NCBI RefSeq assembly: GCF_030704535.1
Contig: NC_081817.1
Location: forward strand, 1,255,001 to 1,319,000
DNA from: Vitis vinifera
Lineage: Eukaryota; Streptophyta; Magnoliopsida; Vitales; Vitaceae
Direction: 5' to 3'
DNA: 64,000 nt
Below, piece after piece: positions 49,484 through 62,327 of the stretch. How positions within the stretch are numbered: the stretch's first letter is position 1; each line of letters starts with the position of its first letter. A program made the position numbers and the translations under genes. The notes beneath the pieces are model-generated. The model searched no databases and was not told the origin of the DNA. It saw only the letters and a program-made list of their open reading frames with translations.

Positions 49484-52400
49484 TGGTAGCACCAAAACCC
49501 AGAACCCCAACCAGACGTCCACTCCATCAATACATGCAGTCATGACTCATGACAACAAGAACATGGTGTACTCTTTGATTAAACCCTAGATAGACCCTAA
49601 AAAGAATAAGGGACTTCTCCTTAATTACATATGGTACTCTTCAAAAGTGGCCGAAGTCGCAACTCTTTGTACCAAACCAACATTCGTTTCAAACCACCAA
49701 AGGTCAAAATTATGCATGGAATTAATCGACATCAGTAGCCCTAGTGTAACTGTCATATACCTAGTCTTATGTATCCTTCAGAATTCCCATTTTTTGTCTC
49801 TTTGGAGTGGTGGAATGGTCAAATTAGTGTAAAAGAGGATTAGTTCCCGAAGAATTTTCAGAAATGATTTTTGAGAATAGTTTATAAAAATTATCTTTTC
49901 GTGTTTCGTAAAAGAAAAGATTTTTTCAAAACCTAAAATCTCCTTAATCAATTTTTCATATTTTTAAATATATTTTAAAAATAACTTTGATACATAGTAT
50001 CTTATTTTTAATTATTTTTCATATTTAAAAGCAATTAAAATATGTTTTCTAAAACATCTAATTTTTTATTTTTAAGCACTAAAAAATTATTTTTGTTATT
50101 TTTGTTGTTAAATATATTTTTCTATTTTTAAAAAAAATTAAAAACTATTCCAAAAAACAATTATCAATCAGGATTTTAATCTCTAGGTGGAAGAGGTTTT
50201 TTTTTTTTTTTTTCTATTTTTTATTTAGGGGAAGAATATGCATGGTGGAATAGTAGCTCAATTGACTTGTTTCATACAATTAACCAATGTTAGAAAATAT
50301 TAGATGCCAAAATTTGAAAGCTTCAACAAGCTATATAATATAATAATATAATTATTCATTGCATTGGATCAATTTCTATTGCAAGGCTATATGCAACTTA
50401 CACAGAAGAGTGGGTGCCTAGAAAATGGTTCCAATTTTCTTGGTTTAGTGCAAAAGAGTTCCCAAATATGCTACAAGTGATCGCATGTAATTTTATTTTG
50501 TTTAATTCTCACCAATGGAGGCAATAATTGAAGGAGTTCCAAGGAACAAGGCACCCCCACAGTTCCAAACTTGAGTCATGACAAAAATTACTGGCTCATC
50601 TTCAGTTCTACGTGCATGTTCCCTTGTAATCAAGCCCTAGCCTTTAGATTGAGGGCACAGGTAAGTGAAGCACATGCTACATGTTTTTAATTTTATTTTT
50701 TTCCCTTTTATGACTTTGAAATAGAAGTAAAAATGATATCATATCACTTAGAGGAGAATTCATAATATCTATATGATATGTTTAGTTCCCAAAAAATTTA
50801 AGAAAAAGAAAATCTAAAGAAAAGGTAAAAGGAAAGAAAAAGGAAAAAAAATTAAAATTAATAAATTAGTTTTATATACTATTTCAAACTCATTTCATTT
50901 ATTTTAATTTTTCGATATAATTTGAAAATAGTAAGTTTTTAACTAATTTTAATTATATTTTATTTTCTTTTTATATTTGTCATAATATATAAATAAAAAA
51001 TGAGAAAATTATTTTCTTTAATATCCTTTTTCATTTACCCTTTCCTTAACTAGCAAGCTACCTCCACTATTCATTAGTTCATTAGCTATTGAGCTTTAAT
51101 CCTTCTTTAATACTTTTTGAAAACTAAATACAACCATAAGAATTGACTTGTATAAAGTATATGATTGTATTTTAAAATCGCAAGGGTTAGACTCAAAACA
51201 AACAATATTTATACATATCATTCTTGATGATATCAAAAACCGAACCCAAACCCAAACAAGCCCCTATCACTTGAGACATTTCCTTTGTTTACAAGGGATT
51301 CAAAATCTCACATTCCTTATGATCTCTTAACTTCAACCTTGGTAAGAAATACAAGTAATATCATTTGTTTACATGGGCTTCACTTTTAGAAACCCAAAAA
51401 AAAACAGAAAATTACCAAAAGCCAATTTGAATCTATCAATTGTAAGGGTAGACATGTGGTCGTCGCCGATTAAAAGAAGGGAGGGACATGGGTGAAGCAT
51501 GGTGAGCCTAGAAGGTACGCCACATTAGATGGGGCTGTCACATTTTAGGTGAAAATTTATGTGAGTTGTGAGGTAGGCTTTGCCCAAAAGCCCTAGACTT
51601 GATTACTACGGTCCTTGCAGCCCAATTTTAGCGTCAGCTGCCCCCACCTTGCGACATTTCATCAAAGGCCACTGGCTGGTGTTTGAATCACAATAGCAAG
51701 AGGCCCATGCCCTGTTTTGTAATTGTTTCTTAAAATACTTTTCCCTTTTTCAGAAGAAAAAAAAAACACACACAATGTTTTCAAACAACGTCTTTTATTT
51801 ACTTTCAATTTTTATTTTTATTTTTTTAATAATTATACAAATATAGGAAATGATTAAAAATAAATTATTTAAAAACATAAAAAATAGATAAAAAATAATT
51901 TAAGTTTTCAAATGAATTTTTGATATACAAAATATCATAAAACAATTTTTAAGAACGATTTTCTTATAACCATTTTTTAAAACACTTTTCAAATAAAGAC
52001 CCGATCTTTGTACATCTAGGAGTATTATTCATTCATCTTAAAGAGACACTTAATAAATTAATTTAATAATTTAATCATTTGAATTAAATCATTGAACTTA
52101 TTAAATATATTTAATAAAATAACTTAGTAGTAACATTTAAAGTCAAATTTATTTTAATATAAAGTATAATTAAGTTAAAAAGAAATCACTTTTTTAAATC
52201 TAAAATGGTGACCCACGTGATCTCATTGGCCAAAAGCTTTTAATTGATCATCAATTTTCTATCACAAGTATCATCTCTTCCTCTCTTGATTTTCTCTCAT
52301 AAGTTTATTAATTAATATTAATATTAATAAAGGTAATTAAATATGTGATATTTGCTAGGAAGCGATCTAGCTGCTATGACATGGTATAAGGTACAAAGAC

Positions 52401-53751
52401 CTTAAAAAACCAAGGAAAGGATAGGAAGAGCTGTAGAAGGCAGATTAACCCTACCTAATAAAGGTTAGGCACTGTGTCTACCTTTTATATTAAGGTTATA
52501 TTTGGTCCCAAAAAAAAATTGTAAAAAAAAGAAAATAGAAAGAAAAAATATATATTTAAAATTAATAAATTATTTTTAAATCATTTTTTTTCTTTTCTTT
52601 CTATCTTTTTTGGAGCTAAACATAACTTAAAATTTGCATGATGAAACAAGCGATCAAATCAGCTCTAGGCTTCTAGCTAGCTTCTCCTCCCCAGTATAGT
52701 TTCAACATTTGGGAGATCAGTGGGCTTCTGAAGTGCCCACATGCATCTACCATAGTATGCCATAAACCATTACCTTCAGCCCTCGACTGACTCTACCATT
52801 AGGTGTCAATAATAAGTACTTAATAATTCTCCTTGACCTCAGCTTACAATTTTGGTTATACTGTGCTCTCCAAAAAGCAACCCTTCTCAATATCTCAACA
52901 GCTACTAAGGTGGAATCTCATTACAACTTAAGCTTTTTTGTGGTCCCAAAGAAATCAAGTATAGAGGAGATGTGAATTTATATAATTTGCATACCAAATA
53001 CTCTTGGCCTCTTGGTTTGAAACTGTCTGGCCATATAATATACATGCTTTCATCAAGATAGTAATTCAAAATTAATGTTGTCTTGATATCCTTTTATCAT
53101 ATCTCATAATCGAGATTGGTTATAATGGATAGGATCATTCTGTTGGACTTGAATATAGTTAGCATAATTTCTTTTTTATATGAGGCATTTGGTCTTGATA
53201 ATAATGTCGGTCTCATTAATAATGAGTCTCCTATATAAATGCATTACCCTCCAAGCTATGGCATTTAAGGGCCATTCAAATGCGAACACAACATATAAAT
53301 GTGAACACCAAATTAGCATACCAGTTGTCAAATGAATGTATAAGAACAAGGCTTGCTTTCCCAATCACATATACTTTCTGAATCAATGCAAAAAGATGTT
53401 CACTCTTATACTCCCTCCTCCTCCTTCACATGGCCAAAGGGGTTGGGGGTTGGCACCATTATTGCCCTAGCTTTCAATCAGCAGCTTCAACTTAAATTTG
53501 CCCTAAAGCATCTTCACATTATTTACTATTAATGTATTCTTCCCCTTGCCATAATTTTTACCATAAGAGAGATTGATTTGATGGAGAGGCAGTAGGAAGA
53601 TAGATGGATGTTTGATAATAAAAATGATCTATATTATTAATCAACTAGATATTTGAAAATACAGTACATTTTAATTTGCACCAGGTGATTAACAAACTGA
53701 AATTGATGCTAAACTGATAACTAACCAAATATTAATCAACATGACATAGGT
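47892..53751. other. Gene-free 5.9-kb interval upstream of LBD15
   Basis: It should contain the LBD15 promoter on its left and the ASG8-like gene's 3' flank on its right. No gene, RNA or bounded transposon is recognised. There is a CT tract at 49449-49480 and AT-rich, MITE-like sequence around 49850-50200 and 51720-52000 (phrases such as TTTTTAAAACACTTTTCAAA). The ATG-initiated frame at 48868-49188 has no motif and an AT-rich codon mix. Confidence 0.5.
49449..49480. repeat. (TC)n microsatellite
   Basis: About 16 uninterrupted TC units. Confidence 0.95.
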
Positions 53752-54372
53752 TTAATTCTCTAAGCAGTACCTTGGTTTGATTTTGCCACTGAATCTGGAA
53801 GCAGCTCCACTTCTGACACCAAATTGCAAAGTCGAAGTAGGCGGATGGAAAACATGATCATCATCATCATCATCCACACCAAAATGGAGGCCGGACTTGG
53901 GATGACCCAAGAAACAGCAGCCTCCATGAAAATTTGACTTCAGTACTGAATTAGTGGACCGCGAAGGGTTTGATGATGCCATGGAGGACCATGAAGATGA
54001 AGATGAAGATGACGATGATGATGGTGAGGCAAGCGCCTTCCTCAAAGAAAGTCTAGGGAAGACGGCGAACAAAAAGCCGAGTTTTGAAAGCCTTTGCATG
54101 GACTTCTGATCAGCCTTATTAGAATTTGAATGATGGGAAGGAGGAGGTGTGAGAGGAGGAATAAGAGAAGTATCAGACAATGTGTGCTTTGGTGTACCAG
54201 GCTGAATCTCCCACATGAACGGAACTGCACCAGAGGCTCCCGCATAGTACAAAACCCGGTAAGATGAGTTCGCCATGGAGCTTTCCTTGGACAAAAGCCT
54301 TGAAAATAACCTACCCTCCTCCTTGATTTGCAGGCTCTCCTGAGGAAGATGGTGATCATGACCAGACCCCAT
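53752..54372 (-). CDS. ASG8: ASG8-like plant protein of unknown biochemical function
   Basis: Single-exon gene of 206 residues, starting at ATG 54372. It resembles Arabidopsis At2g40475 (ALTERED SEED GERMINATION 8) and At3g56260 from memory, and its position between the LBD15 and WEB genes is the same. Visible features: an N-terminal block (IKEEGRLFSRLLSKESSMAN, then SYRVLYYAG), the short conserved-looking motif VPFMWEIQPGTPKH at about residues 50-63, a Pro/Ser linker (PPLTPPPSHH), a short hydrophobic-basic stretch (LGFLFAVFPRLSLRKAL), a run of about eleven serines, and six consecutive aspartates. The MWE-QPGTP motif recurs in several small plant protein families, but its role is unknown. No signal peptide or membrane span is evident. 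The low-complexity runs may be length-variable. Confidence 0.78.
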   Translation of the reverse strand: MGSGHDHHLPQESLQIKEEGRLFSRLLSKESSMANSSYRVLYYAGASGAVPFMWEIQPGTPKHTLSDTSLIPPLTPPPSHHSNSNKADQKSMQRLSKLGFLFAVFPRLSLRKALASPSSSSSSSSSSWSSMASSNPSRSTNSVLKSNFHGGCCFLGHPKSGLHFGVDDDDDDHVFHPPTSTLQFGVRSGAASRFSGKIKPRYCLEN

Positions 54373-57299
54373 TCTGCAGATCTAAGATCTTAAGACGAAG
54401 AAGAAGAGAATATTGAATACAGCAGTACTACTCCTACTGGTCTTCAATGCCCTCTATGAATTAATTTAAAATATACATATAAATAGTCATTGGAGCATGG
54501 ACATATTGAATACTGTTTTCAGGAATTTGTCTCAACATTTCCTCATTATCCACAATAGTTTAACCAATCTGAACTCTCACCTCTACTAGAAAACTTGTTA
54601 ATTAACCATACTAGATACATATGTGATATGGCCATTGATGAATTAATTACTATGGTAGCTGCCGCTCTAACAATTAATTTTCCAGGAACCAGCACCATTG
54701 ATGAATGGAAGGACCGGCCTATTCCTATTCGAGGTATCAATGATGATATCAACCACCCAAAAACAGTTGAGATGTGAGGAGATTTGGTTATGTGCGATCT
54801 CAATATCATAAATGAGGACTACCCCGTGGTCCATGCCTCCATGAATAGGCAGCTTTCATGGTGGGGTTAGGGGACCAAATTAAAATCATTCCAACCACAT
54901 GTTACACCCTCATTGCTCCATTTTTCGGTGGATTTTCGTATTAGGGTTTTGAATAATTAGCTCAATATTGTGATATGATGGTCGAGATATTTGTAGTAAA
55001 GTTTTATATAATTAACTCAATATTATGATATGATGTACGAAATTCTTATTAGGGTTTTGTATAATTAGCTTAATATTGTGATATGATTGTGATCACATAT
55101 GATTGTGATTTTCTTCCATCATCATCCTTTAATTTCAATATGCTACTAAATTAAAAGCTTATTATAGTTTTAGGACAACCACATGTCACACTCTCACTGC
55201 TCCATTTTTTTGGACGATATTCGAATTAGGGTTTTGTATAATTAGCTCAATATTGTGATATGGTCGTGATCAAGTTTGACTATGATTTTCTCTCATCCTC
55301 ATCCTATAATTTCGATATTGTAAAATTAAAAGCTTATTATAGTTGTGATCCATCCCCATCCTATAATTTCAATATTGTGGAATTAAAAGCTTATGTAATG
55401 AAGGAAGATTCTCTAACCACTGAATTAAATTTCGAGAATTCATTCACCATTATTATTGCATGGATATAATTAGTGGCAATGATTTTATCAGCTTTTGGGA
55501 GTTGGAGGCAACAACCACCAAAAAAAAATTTTAGGGTTTCACCTGACTTCTAATCCTGCACCGAAAGCATCCAACCACCCCTACCATGGGACCATGATTC
55601 TATCCCTTTACACTATAAATGTAAAATGTGATAATTAAATATAATATATGGTCTAGACTTTATATAATCAAGGTTACATTACATAGATTATATTAATGCA
55701 TTGATATTAGGAGAATTGAGTGAGAAAGAATTCAGTAAGCGTGTCTTGATGCAGATTTTCCGGTGTGAGTCACGAGCAACCTCATTGAAGCACGTGCGTT
55801 TTCTCATGTTTTTCAGTATATCATATTGCCTTTGTGGGTTTCAAATCATGGGAGATGATTAAGACTGTGTGGGATTAATTAAGGATTAATTTCTATATTA
55901 ATAATAATTACTATATTTAAGGGGGATTTGACTGAGTGTGTGTGGGATTAGGGGGGTCACGTGCCATGGGCTTTAAAAAATTCAAAAATAAACAAAAGGA
56001 ATTAAAAGAAAAAAAAAAAGACATGGGGGAAAAAGTAGAAAATGTTTGGTCGTTTATTATGAGGAGTTGGTGTCGCTAAAGGTAAGGGGACCACGACCTT
56101 TAAGGGTCAAAGTTGGGATTGGGGGCCCAAAAAAATTTGGCCTCTTTGAGCCCCATGGAAGAAGGGTACAGTTTAATCCTTTCCTTTTTCTTTTTTTCTT
56201 TTTTTTCTTTTTTAGGTTTAGATAATTTTACTAAAAAAAATCATTTATAAAAAAGTTTAATTTGAAAATTAAGAAAATATTATTTCTCTTACAAGCTTTT
56301 TTTAATAAATTATTTCATAATTAATGAAAATGTTCTAATATTAATCTTTAAAATCAAGCGTACAATTGCCATTTCCACTTCTATTTCTTAATTACAAGAT
56401 TTTTTGCTTGAAGAAATCAAATTTTCGCAAGTTTTATAAATAATATATTTAAAAAAATCATTTCTAACCTTTGATTTTGGTGCAAAAATTTTAGAAAGAG
56501 GAAAAAAAAAATTTATGACTAAACTTAAAGTATATGGTAAATAAGTAAGATTAATGTTAAGTCGGAAAATGAGTTACCTAAACATGGTTCTTAAAATAAT
56601 TTGAATATCAAATATCTATAAAAGGTTTGACTTATTTTCACCGCAATTGATTTTTAGATGATATAGTCAAAGTTCAATCCAAATTGGTATGGATTTACGA
56701 TTGTATTTTCTAAAATTCTTGTTCTAAGGGAAAAAAAATAACCATATTTTCCGCATCCAATCTTTGTCTTAGGATTCTTGCAGCCGTTATAAAAAATGAA
56801 AGCGAAAAAGGAAGAGGAAAAGATGAAAAAGGATTAATTTATATATACATATATACCTAAAGTGCTTATTTCTTTCCTTTTTCGCTTTTCGTTTTTGCAT
56901 GCCTTCTTCTTCTTTAGCTGCAAGTGCTTTTCAGACACCGCAATCTACGCTTAAAATCATAAACCAGAGAATTATGAAACGATCTCACTCCCATGTGAGT
57001 TTGGTAACGAGTCGATTCTCCACCTTCTTGAAATCAAAGCTTTTCTTTTCTTTCATCAATGGCTTAACCAATAGAACTTCGACCCACTGCTCGAGCTAGC
57101 ACTTTTCCTCCTTCTTAGCCTCTCTACTGAATGGGCAATGGACCCCATTCTCATCTTCTTTACTTAGTGGTCTCCCGACACACTTGCAAACACCATCATT
57201 ACACTCCATTACGATCATTACGTGTGCATGTAAAAGCCATAAATACTCTCAAAGATCCCTGTCAGTTCAGACGATTCCCGGAGTTTAATTTCTTCTGTG
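54373..57299. other. Intergenic DNA between the divergent ASG8-like and WEB genes
   Basis: The two genes diverge, so this 2.9-kb stretch holds both promoters. A nested tandem repeat occupies 54892-55393 (separate entry). Between about 55740 and 56200 is a more mixed stretch with G-box-like CACGTG motifs (about 55791, 55958). No further gene is seen; the frames at 56899-57099 and 57131-57361 look like leader sequence. Confidence 0.5.
54892..55393. repeat. Nested tandem repeats (about 283-bp duplication containing a 55-bp unit repeated three times)
   Basis: CAACCACATGTTACACCCTC at about 54892 returns as CAACCACATGTCACACTCTC at about 55176, each followed by GCTCCATTTTT and TTAGGGTTTTG. Inside copy 1 the 55-bp unit TTAGGGTTTTG...AATTAGCTCAATATTGTG occurs three times (about 54943, 54998 and 55051), while copy 2 has it once. 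The phrase AATTAAAAGCTTATTATAG also recurs (about 55149 and 55325), and in part a third time near 55380. It is non-coding. Confidence 0.7.
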
Positions 57300-59250
57300 A
57301 TGGACAAACTCCGAGACTTCGCCCCACGGGGAGGCCTGGATTCTGGTTTCGGAAAGTGTGATTCCAGCATGAAGGTGGGTCATGGAGGAGACGAAATCCC
57401 AGTGCCGGAGACGAAGAAGGTGGAGTGCAGAGCTGAAATCGACACCTCGCCGCCGTTCGGGTCGGTGGAGGAGGCCGTGACCCGGTTCGGCGGTCGAGGG
57501 TTTTGGATTCCACTTCACAAGCTCGGAGATGCTTATGTGAGTTTTCTCTTGTGCTTTTTTTTTTTTTTTTTTCCTTTTTTCTAATTGTGGGTATCATTTT
57601 TTTTTCTTGACCATATAAAAAATGTCATTGATATATCAATTAATTAAAATACCATCTTGGACAAATTAAATAATGATTAAGAGACTTTATTATTAATCTT
57701 TTCAAAAAATTTATCCCACAATCATTTCTAATTAGTTTTTTCAGTCGTGTCTTGAAAATACGATTTCAAACTCAAAAAATTCATCGATCAAACTAATGAT
57801 TTTTGTCATATCTTTTCATGTTCGTCCATATATATTGTGAAAATTCAATTCCAACAAGGGTGTATGTAATGATCATAAGCAGCATGGCATTGAGGAGGTT
57901 GATATTAACAAAGTGGAGCAACAAGCAGCAGAGTTGGAGAAAGATCTAATGGCTAAACAACAGGAGACACTTGATGTGTTGAAAGAATTGGAAGCAACAA
58001 AAAGATTTGTAGAAGACTTGAGACTCAAGCTCCAAATCCTCGACTTACATGCAGATGATCAGAAGATTTCAGCATCCCCTCCTGCAGCTATCAAAGAAAT
58101 GAACAAGGAAAATTCCGGAAGCAGTACTGCCGCTTCAACCCTAAACCACCCTGGTAATTCATCTCCTGATTTGATCTTGATGGAGTTGAAGCAAGCCAAG
58201 CTAAATCTCAGCAAAACCACCAATGATCTGGCGGTGATTCGAGATTCTGTTGAGTCCCTCAACAGAAAGATGAAGCAGGAGAAGAGCTCGCTGGAGAAGA
58301 ACCAAGAAAATATGGTGATCAATTCAAGAATGAGGCCGCAGGCGGCTCTGAGTTTGGAGGGTAAAGGCGGTTTTGAGAACCCCACAAACATTTCCAGAGA
58401 GCTGCAGCAGCTGAATTCTGAGGCGGAGCAGTTTATAAAAATGGCGGAGGCGGCGAAGTTTGAAGTCCTGAGAGCCATGTCTGGGATTGAGCAGACCAAG
58501 ACTAGCATGAAGACAGCTGAAATGAGATGGGTCGCGGCCAAGAAGATGGAGGAAGCGGCCAGAGCGGCGGAAGCCGTCGCGCTCGCTGAGATACGGGCGT
58601 TATCGGGCGGCTCCGAGGCGTCGTCGGGGGTTTTCATGCAGAAGCCGGAAGGGATTACGCTTTCTTTCAGAGACTACTCTTCCATCGTTAGTAATTCTCA
58701 GAGAACCGACGACATGACGCCCAGGAAGAAAGCGGTGGATCACCCCATGATTCTGAAGAAGCTGGAGGAAGCCACAGAGGAGGTCGCAGTTAGTAAAAAC
58801 GCCCTGGAAGAGGCTCTGAATCGAGTAGAGACTGCAAACAGAAGAAAACTGGCAGTAGAGGAAGCCCTCCAGAGATTGAAAATGGACCACCACCATGACC
58901 AAAGGTGCCGGCCTGTGCAGAACTCTCAGCTCTTCAATGGCGACACAAGGCCTGTTCTGAGGCCATCAATTTCCATAGGAGACGCACTGAGCAGAAAGCT
59001 GATGATCCCAGAAGAATTTGGAGTAAGAGAAGGCCATAAGAAGGTGTCTCTAAGCCAAATGCTTCACAAACAGAGTGGAGCTCTGTCACCACCGCCGCGG
59101 CCACCACCACCCGCCACGGCTTCTGAGAAAGAAGACGAGATTGACCTGAAGCAGTACTTTGCTAAGAGTAGGAAGTTTGGGTTCATCCATCTGTCACTCC
59201 CCATGGCAAAGCAGAGCAAGAAGAAAATGCAAGCTGCTAATTTGAGGTGA
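57300..59250 (+). CDS. WEB-family (DUF827/WEMBL) coiled-coil protein
   Basis: Cytoplasmic coiled-coil protein of the WEB1/PMI2 family; characterised members support chloroplast photorelocation, but this branch (type At2g40480/At3g56270, recalled) is little studied. Exon 1, 57300-57536, starts at ATG 57300 (MDKLRDFAPRGG) and ends SVEEAVTRFGGRGFWIPLHK then LGDAY, with a GTGAGT donor. Exon 2 runs to 59250. The family core follows: IEEVDINKVEQQAAELEKDL, then KQQETLDVLKELEATKRFVE, long heptad stretches to about residue 400, and a Pro-rich tail (PPPRPPPPATAS) before a basic C-terminus. I place the exon 2 acceptor at AACAAG|GGTG (57858/57859), giving 542 residues. The acceptor is poor, and the sites after 57879 or 57882 also keep the frame, losing 7 or 8 residues. 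The codon mix is more GC-rich in exon 2 than in flanking DNA, as expected for coding sequence. Confidence 0.88.
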
Positions 59251-59952
59251 TACACAACTGGGTTTTCTGCTTCTTCCGCACTAACATCTTCTCCTTTTTA
59301 CTTTGATTTTTCTTCCATTATTGTTGGCTTTTTTCTTTTTTCTTTTTTTGGGTGGGGGTGGGGGGGTTGTGGGTTTGATTATTTTATGTGTCATGGTTTT
59401 GAGATGTTGTTTACTTGTTTGTGATTTATATATAGTGGTTTATAGACTTCTTTTGTTTCCTTACGTGGAATCGGACTAGGCCCCGTTCCATTCAAAGTGG
59501 GCTGGGCCCAGGAGAAGGATTGGGCCGTTACTTCAAAATGCCTAGCTCAGTTGGGCCAAGTCTATCACCTTGAGCAGCCCTGTAAGGGTCCACGGCCCAG
59601 TGCAAACTTTTACGCGAACTGATTTAATATGAATAATAAAAATTTTCAAAGATAACAGCTTTTGAGAGTTTATTTTTAAAATAGATTATTTGAGGTTTTT
59701 TCATGGAACTGGATTCTGAAAAACAGTTTTTGTTCTAAAAAAAAATGTTTTGTTGAGTTAATAAAAAAGTTTTTTTAGAATAAGTAAAACAAAAAACATG
59801 TTTGAAAGTTTTATTTTTAATTAATAAAGTGTTTTCTTTTATTAACTTGATATTATAAATATATAAATAATTTTCATATGTATAATTCATTTAAATTTAA
59901 AAAAATAAATATTTTATTTTAAAATTTTTATACTAGTTATAATTGTTATATT

Positions 59953-59977
59953 TATATATATATATATATATATATAT
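59953..59977. repeat. (AT)n microsatellite
   Basis: About 12 AT units, directly left of a repeat that starts TGTTGG. Confidence 0.9.
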
Positions 59978-59994
59978 TGTTGGTTAAAAATAAA

Positions 59995-60310
59995 GTGTAA
60001 GAAGAGTTACACTTTTTAAAAATAACTTTTGAAAATAAAGTGTAAGAAATGTTACACTTTTAATGTGTGAATTAAACATATGATTAAGTTTTGAAATGTT
60101 ACAAAACTTGAAAGGTTAACGAAGACAATGAGTCTTCTCATCTTTGTAACTTTATAAAATTTAAGAGGTTAAGTATAAGAGAGTTACACATTTGAAATTA
60201 AATCATGTTTAATGTGTGAATTAAACATATGATTTAATTTTTGAATGTTACAAAGATAAAGAGATTGAGGAAGACAATGAGTTTTTTCTCATATTTGTAA
60301 CCATTTTTTA
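59995..60310. repeat. 149-bp tandem repeat, two diverged copies, in a possible LTR-like remnant
   Basis: TAATGTGTGAATTAAACATA begins at 60061 and again at 60210, and AATGAGT...TCTCAT...TTTGTAAC recurs with the same 149-bp spacing (about 60128 and 60277). The stretch begins near TGTTGGTTAAAAAT (59978) and continues to about 60640, with a T/GAGTGTTT-rich end that looks like an LTR margin. No target duplication or partner LTR was found, so an old solo LTR is only a possibility. Confidence 0.4.
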
Positions 60311-61978
60311 ACCCTAAGAGTGTTATATATGACTTTTCTTCTTTTTGAAATCTTATGCAGAAAAATGAAAAGGTTTGATCAATCCCAAGACTATTTCCAT
60401 TAGTTCCCTAAAAATTTCTAGTGGTGGGAGGAAACAGAGTCTTTGGACAAAGTTTCAAGAACTTGTTTGAACCTTTCTTGTATTCTTCTTCTTCTTGTTA
60501 TTATTTTGTAACTTTGAGAATTTTATTATATCAAGAGAGTGTTTGAGAGTGTTTCTTTTCTCCATTGTATCCAATTTTTAATATCAATAATTTTATTAAA
60601 TAAATAATGATTTTGTCATCATGTGTAAATATATTAATTTCAATAATTTAAGAATAATAAAGAGTTTGCAGGTGTGGTAGTTGGGTCTATCTCACCTTCA
60701 AAAAAAATAAATAAATATTTTTGAGAATAAGAGGTACCACATGATAAAAGCACATGAGATGGTACCTCGCTCTGACCACCCATGCCATCACAAACTTCAA
60801 TCACAAGTAACAAAACAAAGTAAATTTTCTTTTGCTAGAAAATATCTCAGTTTGGTTACCACCAAGAAAAGTCAAGAATCGTGTCAAATTCCCATCAACC
60901 TTAACATCGTCCGTGAAAGTCCAAAAAGACCCTCCTTTAGATAGAAATATCAAGAAAGCATCTTCATGCAGCATGAGGCTATTTTAGTCATTTCCTCTCC
61001 GTCTTTGCCAACAACCAACAACTTACGTACGAGGAAAATTATGACGGCAGCTGCCTCCTCTTCCACAACGTACAGGTTCTGTAACTGTTGTGCGCCTTCC
61101 AATTATCTTATGAAACGTGTAACTTTAGTTGCACTTGTCACTCATTTCTTGGTTGGTTTTCAGGATCTTGCGACCGTACGTGATATCTGATCCCGCCAAA
61201 ATCTGTTTAGCGCAAGTTAGCAAAGCAGAGATTCACTAACATGCGCTGCTACGTAATCGTTTTTAATCCTATATTTGAGAATTTGTGATTTTCCAAGGAG
61301 ACTATAAATTCGACAAAAGAAAAAAAAATGATAATTTTTTTATAAAGTGTTTTTATATAAATATATAGAAATTTTACTTAGATGATAAAATTATTTTGAA
61401 ATCTTTTTGACAAATCATTGATTTATGATTTTTGTCTAAAGAGTTTGTAAAAGTTAAATTTTTATAACGAAAATAATTTAAATTTATAATTAAAATCGCC
61501 ACATAATATTATAATTAAAAAACATATTAAACAAATAGAACTTTCTATCAAATTTGATTTTTAAATATTCATTTTTTACTTTTGATTTTTTTCACTTTTC
61601 AACTTCAAGTTTGTTTGATGGTAATTTTAAAACGTGATTTTAGGAAGCACTTTGAATCTAAAAAGTGTTTTTGGGAAAACATTATATGCTTGATAAAATT
61701 TAGGAAAATTTTTTAAAATTAAAAAAAAATCATTTAGGATGCGTATAATAGTATTTTATATTTGAAGTGTTTTTAATAAAAATGTTGTCTCTTGAAATAT
61801 TTTTAGGAAAGTCATCTATCAAGTGTCTCTAGAAAAATAATCAAATTTTTTAATATTACAAATTATTTTCAAAATTTTAAATGTATTTCCTAAATTTTGC
61901 AAAATAGTACATAAGGTCTTTTAAAAACGCCTTTTAGGTTGAAAATATTTTTTAAAATCACTGACAAACAAATTCTTA

Positions 61979-62088
61979 AAATGCGTTTGGTAGTAATTAT
62001 AAAAAATATTTTTAATACTTTAAAGAAAAAAAATCAAGTTTTAAAAATATTAAAAACACTTTTTAGATTCATTATCAACTAAATTCAT
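61979..62088. mobile_element. Palindromic MITE copy F
   Basis: Left end AATGCGTTTGGTAGTAATTA and right end ATTCATTATCAACTAAATTC are inverted relative to each other, with the shared middle TTTTAAAAATATTAAAAACA. Same family as 8189-8303; decayed relatives lie at about 61605-61975. Confidence 0.5.
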
Positions 62089-62206
62089 AATGTTGAAAAA
62101 TCATTTATAATGTTGAAATGTTAGAAACGTTTTTCAGAATCACTATCAAATAGATTCATAATGTTGAAAATTCATTTATAATGTTTTATATAGAAATATT
62201 TCATAA

Positions 62207-62327
62207 GAGTGTATTTGACAATGATTTTAGAAAACGTTTATAACATTTTTAACATTTGAATTATAAAAATTTTAAAGTATTAAAAATTTAAAAAGGTTTT
62301 TTAGTATAATGGCCAAACGGGCTCTAA
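62207..62327. mobile_element. Palindromic MITE copy G
   Basis: Left end AGTGTATTTGACAATGATTT and right end TAATGGCCAAACGGGCTCT form a foldback of the same family, preceded by a decayed copy at about 62095-62200. Confidence 0.5.

Noticed and set aside
58059-58637. Long minus-strand frame inside the WEB gene
   Set aside because: Shadow of the real coding strand: the plus strand has the family motifs and heptads.
59978-60640. A definite solo LTR starting at TGTTGG
   Set aside because: No matching target duplication or clear CA end could be found, so it is kept only as a possible LTR-like remnant.
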